From: Larix kaempferi
Taxonomy: Eukaryota > Streptophyta > Pinopsida > Pinales > Pinaceae
NCBI GenBank assembly: GCA_027924585.1
Contig: BSBM01000307.1
Coordinates: forward strand, 10,004,001 to 10,068,000
Reading direction: 5' to 3'
Length of the DNA stretch: 64,000 bases
Within the stretch, counting starts at the first letter, position 1. Every line of letters starts with the position of its first letter. Below are positions 11,557-22,649 of this stretch, piece after piece. The position numbers and the translations under genes are program-made. The notes under the pieces were generated by a model that worked only from the letters and a program-made list of their open reading frames with translations, searched no databases and was not told the DNA's origin.

Positions 11557-12010
11557 TAGTTGCTATGAGGGATTTCCCAATTTGAGCAAGTTTCTCTTTG
11601 AATTTGAGGGGAAAGTGGTAGAGCCGCAGCGTCTATTGGCCTTGGAGGAAGCCTTGAAGGCTACTCATGCGCGCTGGTGGGTGGCACACAAATCAAATAT
11701 CACAACTTGGCCACTATGTCGATGCCTCATGGAGGTTCGGTTCGGTGAAGTTGCAGGGTATGGGAGAAATAAATATGATGGTCCAGAAGATCCGAAGGCA
11801 CATCTGGATGCATGACAACACCAATGGGGATCACGAGCGAAGCAAGAGTGGGTATATGCATTCGTGCAACCGTTGGATGAATTCCCGCGGAGTTGGTATG
11901 TCGCAGCAGAACTGTGACGCGAGATGACCTCTTGGGAACAACTTGCTATTGGCTTCATCTAATCTTCTTATTTCTCAGATGAAAATCCCTTCATCCATAG
12001 TGCACTAAAG

Positions 12011-13771
12011 GTGATCCACGAAAGAATATTTGAAGTAGTACCGATAGAAAAACCGATGGCACTTCAATGGAGTACAACACCAGAAATGTTGATGGAGTGT
12101 TATAACATCACAGGAGAGCCCGACAATGAGGATGATCCAAGGGCTATATATGTGCCAGAATCAGAAGGTAGTCACAGTGTCGAGCCACTAGGAATACCAT
12201 CTGATAGGTTTCAGCAACCATTGAAGATTAAGAATGTGAACATTGGGTTGGAGGAGAACCCGAAGTTCGCAAGCATAGGAGACTACTAGGATGAGTCGAC
12301 GATTGCGAAGATGATGGATCTGTTGTATGAGTTTCAAGATATGTTCCCAACGAAATTCTCAGAGATGAAAGGAATTTCCAGGGACTTAGGCGAAATGAAG
12401 ATCCCCCTGAAACCCGATGCAAAGCCATTCAAGCAGCGGTCGTTTCGATTGAATCCAAGGTATAAGGAATGTGTGCAAGCTGGTATTGAAAGGATGCTAG
12501 AAGCCGACATTATAGAACCTATAGAAGAATCAGAATGGATCAGCCCAATGGTGGTCCAGGATAAGAAAATGGGTGAAATGAGAATATGCATCGATTTGCG
12601 GAAGCTGAATGATTCTTTCCTACACGATCCATTCGCAACACCATTCACGGATGAGGTGCTCGAAGGAGTAGGAGGTCAAGAGATATATTCATTTACGGAT
12701 GGGTTTTCCAGATATCACCAAATAAAGATTGTGAAATAAGATAGACATAAGACTACATTCGTCACAGAGTGGGGATGCTTTCAGTATACAGTGATGTCGT
12801 TTGGGTTGAAGAATGCTCCAGCGATTTTTTCAAGATTAGTGGTTGTGGCGTTCAAAGACTACATTCATAAATTTCTTGCCATCTATATGGACGACTGGAC
12901 AGTGTATGGGTTGGTCAAGGATCATGTCGCAAACTTAATTATAATGCTGGAACGATGTTGACAGCACCAAATATCATTGAACCTGAAAAAGTGCATCTTC
13001 TGTGCTCCGTTTGGCATTTTGTTGGGACACATTGTCTGCAGGGAAGGAATGTTGGTAGACCACGCAAAGATTGCAATCATTATCGACCTCCCACCGCTGA
13101 TGATGGTCAAGCAACTGAGAGCAACGTTGGGACATACGGGCTACTACAGGAAATTCATTAGAGGACATGCAGCAATCATGGCACCAATGGAGAATTTATT
13201 GAAAAAGGACGCCAAGTTTGAGTGGAACGCAGAATGTCAGAAGAGTCTCAACATATTAAAAGCGAAGATGGTCACAGCACCCATACTCGCATTTCCGGAT
13301 TGGACAAAGGAGTTTCACATCCACGTTGATGCATCATCAGTGTCACTAGGTGTCATCTTGGCCCAACCAGGAACAAGAAACATCGACCACCTGATAGCCT
13401 TCGCAAGTAGGAAGCTGTCTACTGCGGAGAAGAATTATACAACCACAGAGAGGGAAGGGCTGGCGATGGTCTACGCCTTACAGAAATTCCGCCATTACCT
13501 CTTAGGGGGGAACTTAAAAATGTTCACTGATCATTCCGCGTTGAAATACCTGGTGAACAAGCCTGTGTTGGGGGGGGAGATCTGTCGATGGTTGTTATTA
13601 TTCCAGGAGTTTGATTTTGAGATAATCGTAAAGCTGGGACGATTGAATGCAGGACCAGATCACCTATCAAGGATAGAGTCTGGCGAGGAAACAAGGAGCA
13701 TTGACGAAGGATTTCTAGATGCTCAATTGTTTAGAGTTGGAATGGTCGTTATTAGAAAATCATTCAGTTTT
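12011..13771 (+). pseudogene. Reverse transcriptase and RNase H, plus-strand gypsy element
   Basis: Frames in sequence encode FQDMFPTKFSEMKGISRDLG, GEMRICIDLRKLNDSF, IYSFTDGFSRYHQIKI, WGCFQYTVMSFGLKNAPA and the catalytic box YMDDW near 12887. After a stop, 12977-13774 has HIVCREGMLVDHAKI, LGHTGYYRKFIRGHAAI and the RNase H motifs HVDASSVSLGVILAQ, TTTEREGLAMVYALQKFRHY and FTDHSALKYLVNKP. In-frame stops at about 12287, 12737 and 12959 interrupt it. The YMDDW box and lack of similarity outside core motifs separate it from the Athila-like elements in this window. Confidence 0.85.
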
Positions 13772-15016
13772 TAGCGACAGGGGAGGCACCGACCGGATTC
13801 ACTACCAATCAGAAGAAGCAGCTAGTTGTCCAAGCCGCAGATTTTCAGTTGATTGCAGGTCAGTTGTACAAAATGGGACCAGATGAGATATTACAACGAT
13901 ATGTCCTTCCGCATGAGAAGGAGAGGATCCTATTGGAAGCTTACAACGAGATTGCTGGGGGACATTATGGCAGACGCGCAACTACTAGGAAGATCCTTTG
14001 AGAAGGATTTTGGTGGCCAACCATGCACGGAGATGCTGCGGACTAGGCCAAGAGCTGCGACGTATGTCAATGAACAGGGAAGCCATCACAAAGAGACAAA
14101 ATGCCACTGGTACCACAAGTGACACTATAGGATTTCGACAAGTGGGCAATATATTTTGTGGGACCCATCAACCCCCCCAGAATAAGAACAGAGTCACGCT
14201 ACATCATCACTGTGACAGACTATTTGACAAGATGGGTGGAAGCTGCACCAGTGAGAGATTGCTCAGCTACAACTATAGAAAGGTTCCTTTTCGACAATGT
14301 GGTCACCAGGTTCAGGTGCCAAAAGTGTTGGTGAGTGACCAGGGAACTCACTTTGTTAACCAAACAATTGCAGCAATGACGAAGGAGTTTCATATTCAGC
14401 ACAAAAAGAGTACCCCCTACCACCCTCAAGCGAATGGGATAGTTGAGGCGTTTAATAAAATATTGGAGCATGCACTCACCAAGATATGCAATGTGAACCG
14501 CGACGATTGGTATTTAAAGATCCCGGTGATACTCTGGGCGTATCGCACCACATGCAAATGATTGACCAGTCATACCCCTTTCAAGCTCGTTTACGGATAG
14601 GAAGCAGTTATGCCGATGGAGTACATTGTACCAAGTTTGCGCATCACAGCAACTACAGGGATGAGCGATGATGGCGCAGTGGAGGAATGGTTGGCACAAC
14701 TAGTACATCTCGATGAAGATCGATTCATTGCAGGGTTCCATCAGAAGGTGGAGAAAGATCGACAGAAGACTTGGCACAACTGTCATATTAAACAAAAGAG
14801 CTTTCAGCATGGGGATATAGTTTTTTATATGACAGTAAGTTTGCTAAACACCTAGGTAAGCTACAAATGCATTGGTTGGGTCCATACATCATAGAGTTTG
14901 TCACTGACGGAGGTGCAGTGCAGCTACGAATTTTGGATGGAGTCTTGTTTCCTAAGTTGGTCAATGGGAATAGGTTGAAACCCTATCACCATGACCCAGC
15001 GCAGAACAGTTGAGAA
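13772..15016 (+). pseudogene. Integrase, plus-strand gypsy element
   Basis: A zinc-binding N-terminus is recognisable in broken frames ([14 protein letters not shown], then a SCDVC pair). The DDE core follows with [71 protein letters not shown] and [19 protein letters not shown]-terminal segment with HWLGPYIIEFVTDGGAVQLR ends near 15013. At least four stops and frame changes are needed to read through it. It would integrate the cDNA if intact. Confidence 0.8.
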
Positions 15017-16211
15017 ATTGAACCAGTAAAAAAAAATGACAAAAGGTGGAAGCATGGCTAGCAAGGTCACTTGGCGATGCTTCGCATGCTTACACACGGG
15101 GGAGTCAAATCCAAGCATGAGTGCTGCAGATCCGCTTCACTAAAAGACGTCGAAGAAGAAATGATGACAGGATTGAAGGGTTACACGAATGGATTTTCCA
15201 ATGATTTTAGCGTCAAGTGTCAAGGACACCCGGAACGAGCATAAATACAGGCGCAAGAGGCTAGCTGAGCAAGGAAGTATCTATCAGTTGGGATAAATCC
15301 ATGCTGCAAGTTGATCAAGAAGAAATTTGAGTGAGGAATTCCAAGGAAGCTGTGGAAATGATCCATTTCATTTCGTGCGGCAGTACTCCAAGTGCGTTGA
15401 GGGAAAGAACGACGAGTGTGCATGAAGAGCCAGTAAGGGAAGCCGCGCAGACAATCGGGAGGAATAGAGACGAGGTCTCACCTGATATGTCTAAGTGCAT
15501 GGTAGTAGTTAGAAGATCCGTGGTCCCTTAGACCACCATAACACCATGGGAAGAGGCCCGATGGTAGCAGTAGCAAATAGTCCAAGGTGCGAAACAGATG
15601 TGCTAGAGAATTTGGCATGTTTCCCATCTTGGAGGCAAAGATGAACTTTTCCCAAGTCTGGAACAAGCGTGAAGTGCGTCAGCAAATGCAGAAGAGGTAG
15701 ATGATAAAGGTTTCCAGAGACTGGAGGATGAGTTCAAGAAGTACATGACAGCGAACTAGAGATCGGTGGATGATTTCGAGAAGTACACAACAGCGAGCTC
15801 CTGACGGAAAGAACAACTACAACAATGTAGCACAATGAAGGATGAGTCCAGTACCATAAGTGTCCAACTGAGGTGGCTCGAGTGCAAGCCACAAGTTTGT
15901 GTTGGGGGCCTGCTGGCACGAGATAAGTCTGCAGTAAGTGAAGAAGCCGACAGGTGTGAAAGGGACAATCCATGAAAGAAGTACCATTCACGGAGTTCAA
16001 GGAAGCGCAAGAATAATTAAGTTAGTTAGAATTGGTCATGTGGACCATTTTGTAATTGCATAGTAGCATATAAATAGAAGTAGGATTGTAAGCCTAAAGG
16101 CATCCAAGAAAGTGATAAGAAGTTGATCCATTTTGTAATTGCATAGTAGCATATAAATAGAAGTAGGATTGTAAGCCTAAAGGAATCCAAGAAAGTGATA
16201 AGAAGTTGATC
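15017..16211 (+). other. 3' noncoding region, possible partial LTR of the plus-strand gypsy
   Basis: No supportable coding frame. Two candidate boundaries for a 3' LTR are visible: a G-rich acacgggggag at about 15093-15103, and TGTTGGGGGCC near 15899, typical of gypsy LTR starts. Neither can be confirmed without the partner LTR. A TATA-like catataaataga motif occurs twice within the 83-bp duplication at 16045-16211, consistent with LTR promoter sequence. The region ends where the outer gag-only element's truncated LTR begins. Confidence 0.4.
16045..16211 (+). repeat. 83-bp tandem duplication carrying a TATA-like motif
   Basis: The segment starting ccattttgtaattgcatag is repeated at 16045 and 16128 with one mismatch. 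Each copy contains catataaatagaagtagg, a good TATA-like element, so a putative promoter has been doubled. The near identity implies recent duplication compared with the surrounding decayed pol. Confidence 0.8.
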
Positions 16212-16816
16212 CAATGGTAGAGAGGATTCGAATGCTTAAGGTGGAAATTCGAATTAGCCTCTCAGAGTGATCATAAGATCAATAGAGTGTCATCGGAGCA
16301 CAACTAGGTGTCCTCATGATCATTGGAGCGCAACTGGAAGTCTTCATCATCATCAGTGGAGTCATCAATGCTCAAGTAACTTTCAACCATCAATCAAACT
16401 AAATCTGGTAGGTGTAACTAAGTGTAACTCAATGTAACTAAGTGTAACTGAGTGTAACTGAGTGTAACTCAATGTAACTAAGTGTAACTGACTGTAACTG
16501 ACTGTAACTGACTATAACTGATTGTAACTGAGTGTAACTGAGTGTAACTAAGTGTAACTGAGTGACAACTGGACTGGTAGGTGAAGAAGGGCGATTTTCT
16601 CCCTAAAATCAAGGAAGAAGGGTGCATTAAGCAACTGGAGGGCTAAAACTGAATAGTGAGAAGCTCCTGGGGGCTGGCTAACTGATGGCTAGGTGTTGGA
16701 CTGATGATTGGGATGCATGCAAAATGCATGCAAACCCTAAAGGTGCATGCATGACTGAAAATGTAAAGGATCAAAATACTAGTGGGACTAGGATGGAGTA
16801 TAGGAATATCCTAACA
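16212..16816 (-). repeat. Truncated 3' LTR of the gag-only element
   Basis: 605 bp matching 25735-26416 of the other LTR, from caatggtagagaggattcg to ggaatatcctaaca. The minus-strand 3' end of the LTR (equivalent to 25537-25734) is missing, and the junction is with the gypsy-derived duplication. The internal minisatellite has about 15 units here against 22 in the partner. Scattered substitutions occur outside it. Confidence 0.85.
16411..16560 (-). repeat. 10-bp minisatellite within the 3' LTR
   Basis: About 15 consecutive variants of gtgtaactga (also gtgtaactca and ctgtaactga). Same array as 25935-26155 in the 5' LTR, but shorter by about seven units. Confidence 0.9.
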
Positions 16817-17003
16817 CCCCCCCTTAATCCATCCTGGGCCCTGGTAACTAAGACCAAAGGTCACCCAATACAACGAATAATAACAATCAATAAACCAAGG
16901 AAGTGGGAAAATTTCATGGGAAACATACCCCCTCCTCAAAAAATAGACTATAAGGCACACATAAAAAATAAATGCTCCAAACTCAAGCATGTGTGATGCT
17001 TGG

Positions 17004-17397
17004 TCATATGTCTGGAGTTATCTTCTTCTTGGGAAGAAGTGGATCATGTTCAAAAAGCATGTGCTTGTACTTTCTCTTCAGATCGAATGTGATGAGAACA
17101 AATCCAACAGTATGAGAATGATCCTTGAACATGTGATTCGAATCAGCTGAGGTAGGATCAAATCTGTGAAAGTGCATATAGTATTTTGTCTTCTCCTTCA
17201 AACCACCATGGGTGAGATTATGCCAAAAATAGCTATTACATGTTTGCCTGAAATCAAAATCAGATTTAAGACTTAAAAAACAGTTTCTTGAGAACTCCTT
17301 TGAACCAGCAGGGGTGAGATCAAAACTATCATATGCATGAGAAATTATCCCAAGCAGTAATTGCTTAGAATCCAAATTAGATCCAAGACTTGAATCA
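17004..17397 (-). CDS. C-terminal part of the gag-only ORF (interrupted by nested element)
   Basis: The frame reads from the insertion point at 17397 to a stop at 17004 without interruption. When the nested element and one AATCA copy are removed it is in the same frame as 24610-25372, so the original protein was about 383 residues. This half contains LLGIISHAYDSFDLTPAGSK, a second copy of the LGIISHASTGFDLTSHGSK segment at the end of the other half, so the protein has an internal repeat of roughly 50 residues. No zinc knuckle, protease or enzymatic motif is seen. Function of the repeated segment is unknown. Confidence 0.6.
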
Positions 17398-18003
17398 TGT
17401 TAAGATTTAATATGCTAAGACATAAAATAGCAGCATTACATTCCATTTCACAATAATAGCATATACAGGATCACTGAAGAAACAACAAGCATAGCATAAA
17501 CACAAGAGACAGAGATTTATCCTGGGAAACCCTCATGGGGTAGAAAACCCAGCAAAGCTTCCTCAATATAGATGACCAGCAATATACAAAGATGAAACCC
17601 TGAGACATGATCTCCTCCTCCACAATAGCAGACCTCTCCTCCACAAGTGCGCTATCCTCAAGTGTGTGAGTGTGTCAAATGAGGAACACACCTCCTCTAT
17701 TTATACACTACACTGACATGTATTTTACACAGGTACACGTAGGCTCGTATTTAACTAATGGGTTAAATACCCTACTACAACTAACTGGGCCGACCCCTCT
17801 AGGGTGATCTAATAACCCTTTGACTTACATGACACATACAGGGCCGACCCCCACTAGGTGGGTCTAATAACCCTAGTTACCACAACCAACTTGGAGGAAT
17901 AAACATCTCCGGATTTATAGTATAATCACATCGGAGGTATGGAACATCTCTGGAATAAATAATATACAAATATAATATTCTTTGAAGTTACAATATTTCA
18001 ACA
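17398..18003 (-). repeat. 3' LTR of the nested Copia-type element
   Basis: Starts TGTTAAGATT and ends TTTCAACA on the plus strand. It contains the ggccgacccc...ggtctaataaccct blocks shared with the left-edge element's LTR. It is nearly identical to 24004-24609 and of equal length. Confidence 0.92.
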
Positions 18004-18022
18004 CTCCCCCTTAACGAGAAGG
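18004..18022 (-). other. Polypurine tract of the nested element
   Basis: The minus strand reads CCTTCTCGTTAAGGGGGAGT immediately 5' of the 3' LTR, the expected plus-strand DNA primer site. Confidence 0.75.
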
Positions 18023-18242
18023 ATATTATAACAGTATCTGCATGAGCAAGGAGTCATCAACATCATACATGATACATCTATAAATCATTGGAAGCTTTCT
18101 CAACATCATCAGTAACTCAAGCAGTTACTGGAACATCTTCAATACTGGAACATCGACATCTTCAGTATTGAGTCTTTATCTTCTGTAGCACTTGAACAGC
18201 TACAATAATATCATCATCTGGATCCTCACGATTATCGTCATC

Positions 18243-18565
18243 ACACGATCATCAGCATCGTCATCTCATGATCATTAGCATCATCATCACACGATCATCA
18301 GCATCGTCATCTCACGATCATCAGCATCGTCATCACACGATCATCAGCATCATCATCACACGATCATTAGCATCGTCATCACACGATCATCAGCATCGTC
18401 ATCACACGATTATCAGCATCATCATCACACGATCATCAGCATCGTCATATCATGATCATCAGCATCGTCATCACACGATCATCAGCATCGTCATCTCACG
18501 ATCATCAGCATCGTCATCATACGATTATCAGCATCGTCATCACACGATCATCAGCATCGTCATCA
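18243..18565. repeat. 23-bp tandem array (cgatcatcagcatcgtcatcaca)
   Basis: About 14 diverged copies of a 23-bp unit built from cgatcatcagcatcg plus tcatcaca. The His/Ser/Ile-rich open frames through it are composition artefacts. First of five arrays in the 3' region of the nested element. Confidence 0.9.
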
Positions 18566-18806
18566 ATACAAGTATCCATAACAATACAAGTATCCACATC
18601 ATTAGCACAAGTATTCATGCCAATAAGTATACATATCATCAATACAAGTATCCATACTGATACAAGTAACCATGTCATCAATACATGTATCCTACCGATA
18701 CAAGTAACCACATCATCAATACAAGTATCCATACCGATACAAGTAACCACATCATCAATACAAGTATCCTACCGATACAAGTAACCACATCATCAATAAA
18801 AAATCA
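18566..18806. repeat. 38/39-bp tandem array
   Basis: Units of aatacaagtatccataccg followed by atacaagtaaccacatcatc occur about five times, alternating 39 and 38 bp by loss of one base in tccat/tcct. The first copies, at 18566-18650, are degenerate. Confidence 0.85.
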
Positions 18807-18810
18807 CTTT

Positions 18811-19205
18811 CTCGGAGACCATTCGTCTACGGATCAATTCAGGGACCAAAGTCCGGGGATGATACAATCCCCACTTCTCAGAGACCACACATCTACGGAT
18901 CAATTCAGGGACTGAAGTCCGGGGATGATACAATCCCCACTTCTCGGAGACCACACGTCTACGGATCAATTCAGGGACCAAAGTCCGGGGATGATACAAT
19001 CCCCACTTCTCGGAGACCACACATCTACGGATCAATTCAGGGACCGAAGTCCGGGGATGATACAATCCCCACTTCTCGGAGACCACACGTCTATGGATCA
19101 ATTCAGGGACCGAAGTCCGGGGATGATACAATCCCCACTTCTCGAAGACCTCACGTCTACGGATCAATTCAGGGACCGCAGTCCGGGGATGATACAATCC
19201 CCTGC
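18811..19205. repeat. 66-bp tandem array with embedded hairpin
   Basis: Six copies start at ctcggagacc (18811, 18877, 18943, 19009, 19075, 19141). Each holds a perfect inverted repeat GGGGAT-gataca-ATCCCC and the palindrome tctcggaga. Because 66 is a multiple of three, open frames run through both strands; neither is a credible gene. Confidence 0.92.
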
Positions 19206-19715
19206 CTGTTCATTCAGGACTTCATTATCGGAGACCCAGTCTACGACTCTATTCTGGGACCTCAGTCCGGGGATGATGCAATCCCCTGCCTATTCATTCA
19301 GGACTTCATTCTCGGAGACCTCATGTCTACGGCTCTCTTTAGGACTGAAAGTCCAGGGATGATCCAATCCCCTCAACTGTCCACTAAGGACTTCATTCTC
19401 GGAGACCTCACGTCTACGGCTCTCTTTAGGACTGAAAGTCCAGGGATGATCCAATCCCCTCAACTGTCCACTAAGGACTTGATTCTCGGAGACCTCACGT
19501 CTACGGCTCTCTTCAGGACTGAAAGTCCAGGGATGATCCAATCCCCTCAACTGTCCACTAAGGACTTCATTCTCGGAGACCTCACGTCTACGGCTCTCTT
19601 TAGGACTGAAAGTCCAGGGATGATCCAATCCCCACCTGTCCACTAAGGACTTCATTTTCGGAGACCATACGTCTACGGATCACTTTAGAACAAGTGTTCA
19701 AGGATGATACAATCC
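19206..19715. repeat. 87-bp tandem array related to the 66-bp array
   Basis: Copies begin ctcggagacctcacgtctac at 19311, 19398, 19485 and 19572, with diverged copies at 19227 and 19659. The unit equals the 66-bp unit plus a ctcaactgtccactaaggac insertion. It keeps the hairpin as ggggatgatccaatcccc-like forms. The register is again a multiple of three. Confidence 0.88.
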
Positions 19716-19759
19716 CCACATGTATTCTGATCAATACAAGTACAAGTATCCTCAACCAT

Positions 19760-19940
19760 ACAAGTACATTAATCAATACATGTATCATCAAAAGTATGTA
19801 TTCTTACCAATACATCTTATCATCAAAAGCATGTATTCTCACCAATACATCTATCATCAAAAGCATGTATTCTCACCAATACATCTATCATCAAAAGCAT
19901 GTATTCTTACTAATACATCTAACATCAAAAGCATGTATAA
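19760..19940. repeat. 34-bp tandem array
   Basis: Unit atcatcaaaagcatgtattc plus tcaccaatacatct, four to five copies, with T/C variation in ttcttacc/ttctcacc. It abuts the 87-bp array through a short spacer at 19716-19760. Confidence 0.88.
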
Positions 19941-20384
19941 GTAAAACTAAGTATTCTAAGTATAAGAGTCCTAAATCTAAATATTTCTAAGTATCTAGGT
20001 GTAGAGAACAGGTTACCTCATCATCGACCTTGTTGTTCGATGAGACAACCTCATCATCAGTGACTATACTACTCCCCCTTTCGAGGAGGGTCCTTTTGAA
20101 CTACACCAAGCTTGTCTCGGAAGTATTCAAATTTCACTCGAGACAGAGGTTTGGTTGGTAACTTCTTCACTTGAGGTAGAGGTTTGGTTAGTACAAAGGT
20201 AACCTGTTACAAATTCAAACTTTATAGTTCCTTTCCGCGTCATATCTTGTTAGTTCCCTATGATCTTTGACTTATCATGGAACACTAGATTCTATGTCAT
20301 CTTGATACAACTCTATTTATCACATAGGATCACAGTTGGTTCTATCTCTAAGTCAAACAATCCTGAAGTCAAACTTCTTCACAA
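19941..20384 (-). other. Noncoding stretch 3' of the pol relic
   Basis: Contains an internal PPT-like run (minus AAAGGGGGAGTAG near 20078) and a short direct repeat of gaggtttggttggtaac-like sequence (20150-20200). No coding motif is recognisable. Confidence 0.4.
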
Positions 20385-20945
20385 CTAGTAGAGCAAGCAG
20401 CCACATATTCCGCTTGTGCTGAGAGCCACACTAGACTGCTTCCAGCTAAACCACAAGATCATGGCCAATCCCAGACAATAACATCCTCTCGATGTGTTCT
20501 TCCTGTCTGATACACTTTCTTCCCAATCAGCATCTGAGTAGCCATCTGAAGTCATGATCTCCAAGATAGCATAGATCAAAGTCTATCGTATCCTTTATGT
20601 GCCTCATCACATGCTTTGCAACTTTCGGGTGAACATATCTAGTTTCCACTAGATACTGACTCAAGGTGTTCACAACAAAGCATATATCTAACCTAATATA
20701 TGTTAGATACATCAATGACCCAATAATTTGACTGTACAGAGTTATATCCACTAACTCTGATGAGTCATCTCCTAACAGTTTCAAGTTGGAATCCATAAGA
20801 GTGGCCATTCCAACATATCAAGTCTTCTCAAGATTTCTCAGCATACTTTCTCTGGTTGAGAGAGATTCCTTCTGAGACTTTCCATACTTTTAGACCTAGA
20901 AAGTAATGCATCAATCTGAGATCTTTCAATTTCATTTCTACAGTC
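20385..20945 (-). pseudogene. Copia RT C-terminus and RNase H relic
   Basis: Fragments in several frames match Copia pol. The RT end has KLKDLRLMHYFLGLKV, then IIGSLMYLTYIRLDICFVV and a diverged VNTLSQYLVE segment. RNase H has DGYSDADWEESVSDRKNTS followed by WFSWKQSSVALST. Order and spacing are those of Copia polyproteins (RNase H after RT, no integrase downstream). Many stops and shifts break it. The integrase, protease and gag that should lie to its right are not recognisable. Confidence 0.75.
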
Positions 20946-22649
20946 ATCTATCTGTGCCATCTCTCATCAGATGGGTCTATTGATATGAGCCTCAACATCA
21001 TTCGAACTCTGTGGTGAGTTCCTTCTTGCATCCATGTCATATGTGTATAGAAGCCATATTCAACCTTGTAGCAAAGGTTGAGATCCATATCACCCATGGT
21101 GATCATTAAGCTCATCAATTGATTATCGATCCTAGGAACCATATAGAACCTGATTCACACTTCTTCTTTAATTACACCATTAAGAGAATGGTCTTATTTT
21201 AGCCACTTGGAGCAAACATCTCATCATGATTCTCTTCCTCTTTCTAAGAGAATCTTCTAGCCATGAGCCTTCTATATTTTGTTTGATTTGTAAATCTTCT
21301 TGTTGAACATCCATTGCTTGTTCAGTGTTCATCATTCATCATGATCTTTCCTACAAATCAAAATTAAGTACAGGATTATTAATACTTCATAATCATCAAA
21401 TCATATTGACATGGTAACCTATTATGCATACAGATATCATTTATATAGTTATGCAACTAATTTGACCAATACTTTGGCACAACACTTTCCCATATCCTGT
21501 ATGCATATAGTGGCTATCTAGATGCCTTCCATCTCTACCAGAACATACTATCGAGAGTGTGCACAGCTCTCGGCATGTCAGCAAAGAGGTTTCATTCTAG
21601 ACAAGCAACAATGGAATGTTTGTCCAACTTACCAAACATATGCACATTAGTTGTATACTGTTCAATGCTCTATGAATGTTTACACTCAGCATGATATATT
21701 ATAGGAATACAAATATGCATACAACCTATTACAGGCAATATCATTTACTATTTCAAATAACAACTCAAATACTTATCTTTTATGTTTGTGTGGTTGCCTC
21801 CCGCTTGATCTTCTGTATGTCTTTTGAACTTCTATTCATTCTGTACCACTGTGCATGTTCAAGTGTCATCCTCATGATCTCATACACAAACATACACCCA
21901 TTAGTATGTTCTAAATGTTATCAAAACATTATAGTTCTAAATAATCTTGAAAATGTATGGTCATGATTATAGTTAATAAACATTAGTATTCAAGATTTCA
22001 GGGAAGTCTTCTTTTACTCATGCATATCATCAATCAAGATAAAAGACATAATATGCATAATCCCTTGATTACTAACTTTATGAATAAGCATAACCAATCA
22101 TACCAAGTATACTTAAGGGATCCTAACACAAGGTAAGATTAATGGGAAACATACCTGGATTAGTATACCTACTTAGTTATGTACAACATACCTAAACAAT
22201 CTCTTCAATGATTTAGAGATCCTGAGCTAGAACCTGCATGTCTCATAGGTTAAGCATAATATAAAAAAGTCATACATACCTCGTAAGTAGAACAAAGATT
22301 ATGGATGAGTCTTTGTCTTCATGTTTTCATGGTCATGGAACCTGATTTGTCTTTTGTGATGTACCTGTATCTTGTTAGCAGACAACATCAACCTCACACA
22401 ACATCATAATGCATTAGTACAATCATATAGCCCTAATCAATGAATGTCTTTGATCATTCACATGCATTCATACTGTTACTAGGGTGATAAGACAATTCTA
22501 ACATTAATCAAGATTGTACTAATAAATAATATGAAGACAAACACATCATGAACTTAATCAAGAATTAGATTTCAAGACATACCTGAGCCTCCTTAAGTCA
22601 TACCTGTCGAGACTTCTTGTAGTCTTCTTATGTAAGGCCTTAGCCTCAA
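20946..22649 (-). other. Interior of the nested element with no recognisable gene
   Basis: About 1.7 kb of AT-rich sequence where Copia gag, protease, integrase and most of RT should be. A few short open frames lack family motifs. Either replaced by unrelated sequence or decayed beyond recognition by eye. Confidence 0.45.

Larger units (their letters stand above)
11160..16211 (+). mobile_element. Decayed plus-strand Ty3/gypsy element (YMDDW RT type)
   Basis: Protease C-terminus, RT, RNase H and integrase follow in gypsy order from 11160 to 15016 with multiple stops and frameshifts. Gag, the protease N-terminus and a 5' LTR are not recognisable, so the 5' end is truncated. A noncoding 3' part (15017-16211) contains TATA-like repeats and may include a partial LTR. 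The element ends abruptly at 16212, where the truncated LTR of the next element begins. Confidence 0.8.

Noticed and set aside
11667-11927. Open frames on both strands after the protease fragment
   Set aside because: No gypsy motif; the true pol frame is interrupted here and these are alternative frames of decayed linker.
18268-18784. His/Ser/Ile-rich open frames
   Set aside because: Direct products of the 23-bp and 38/39-bp tandem arrays; codon content follows the repeat, not a protein.
18811-19940. Possible CRISPR-like array
   Set aside because: Units are contiguous repeats without unique spacers, in a eukaryotic LTR element.
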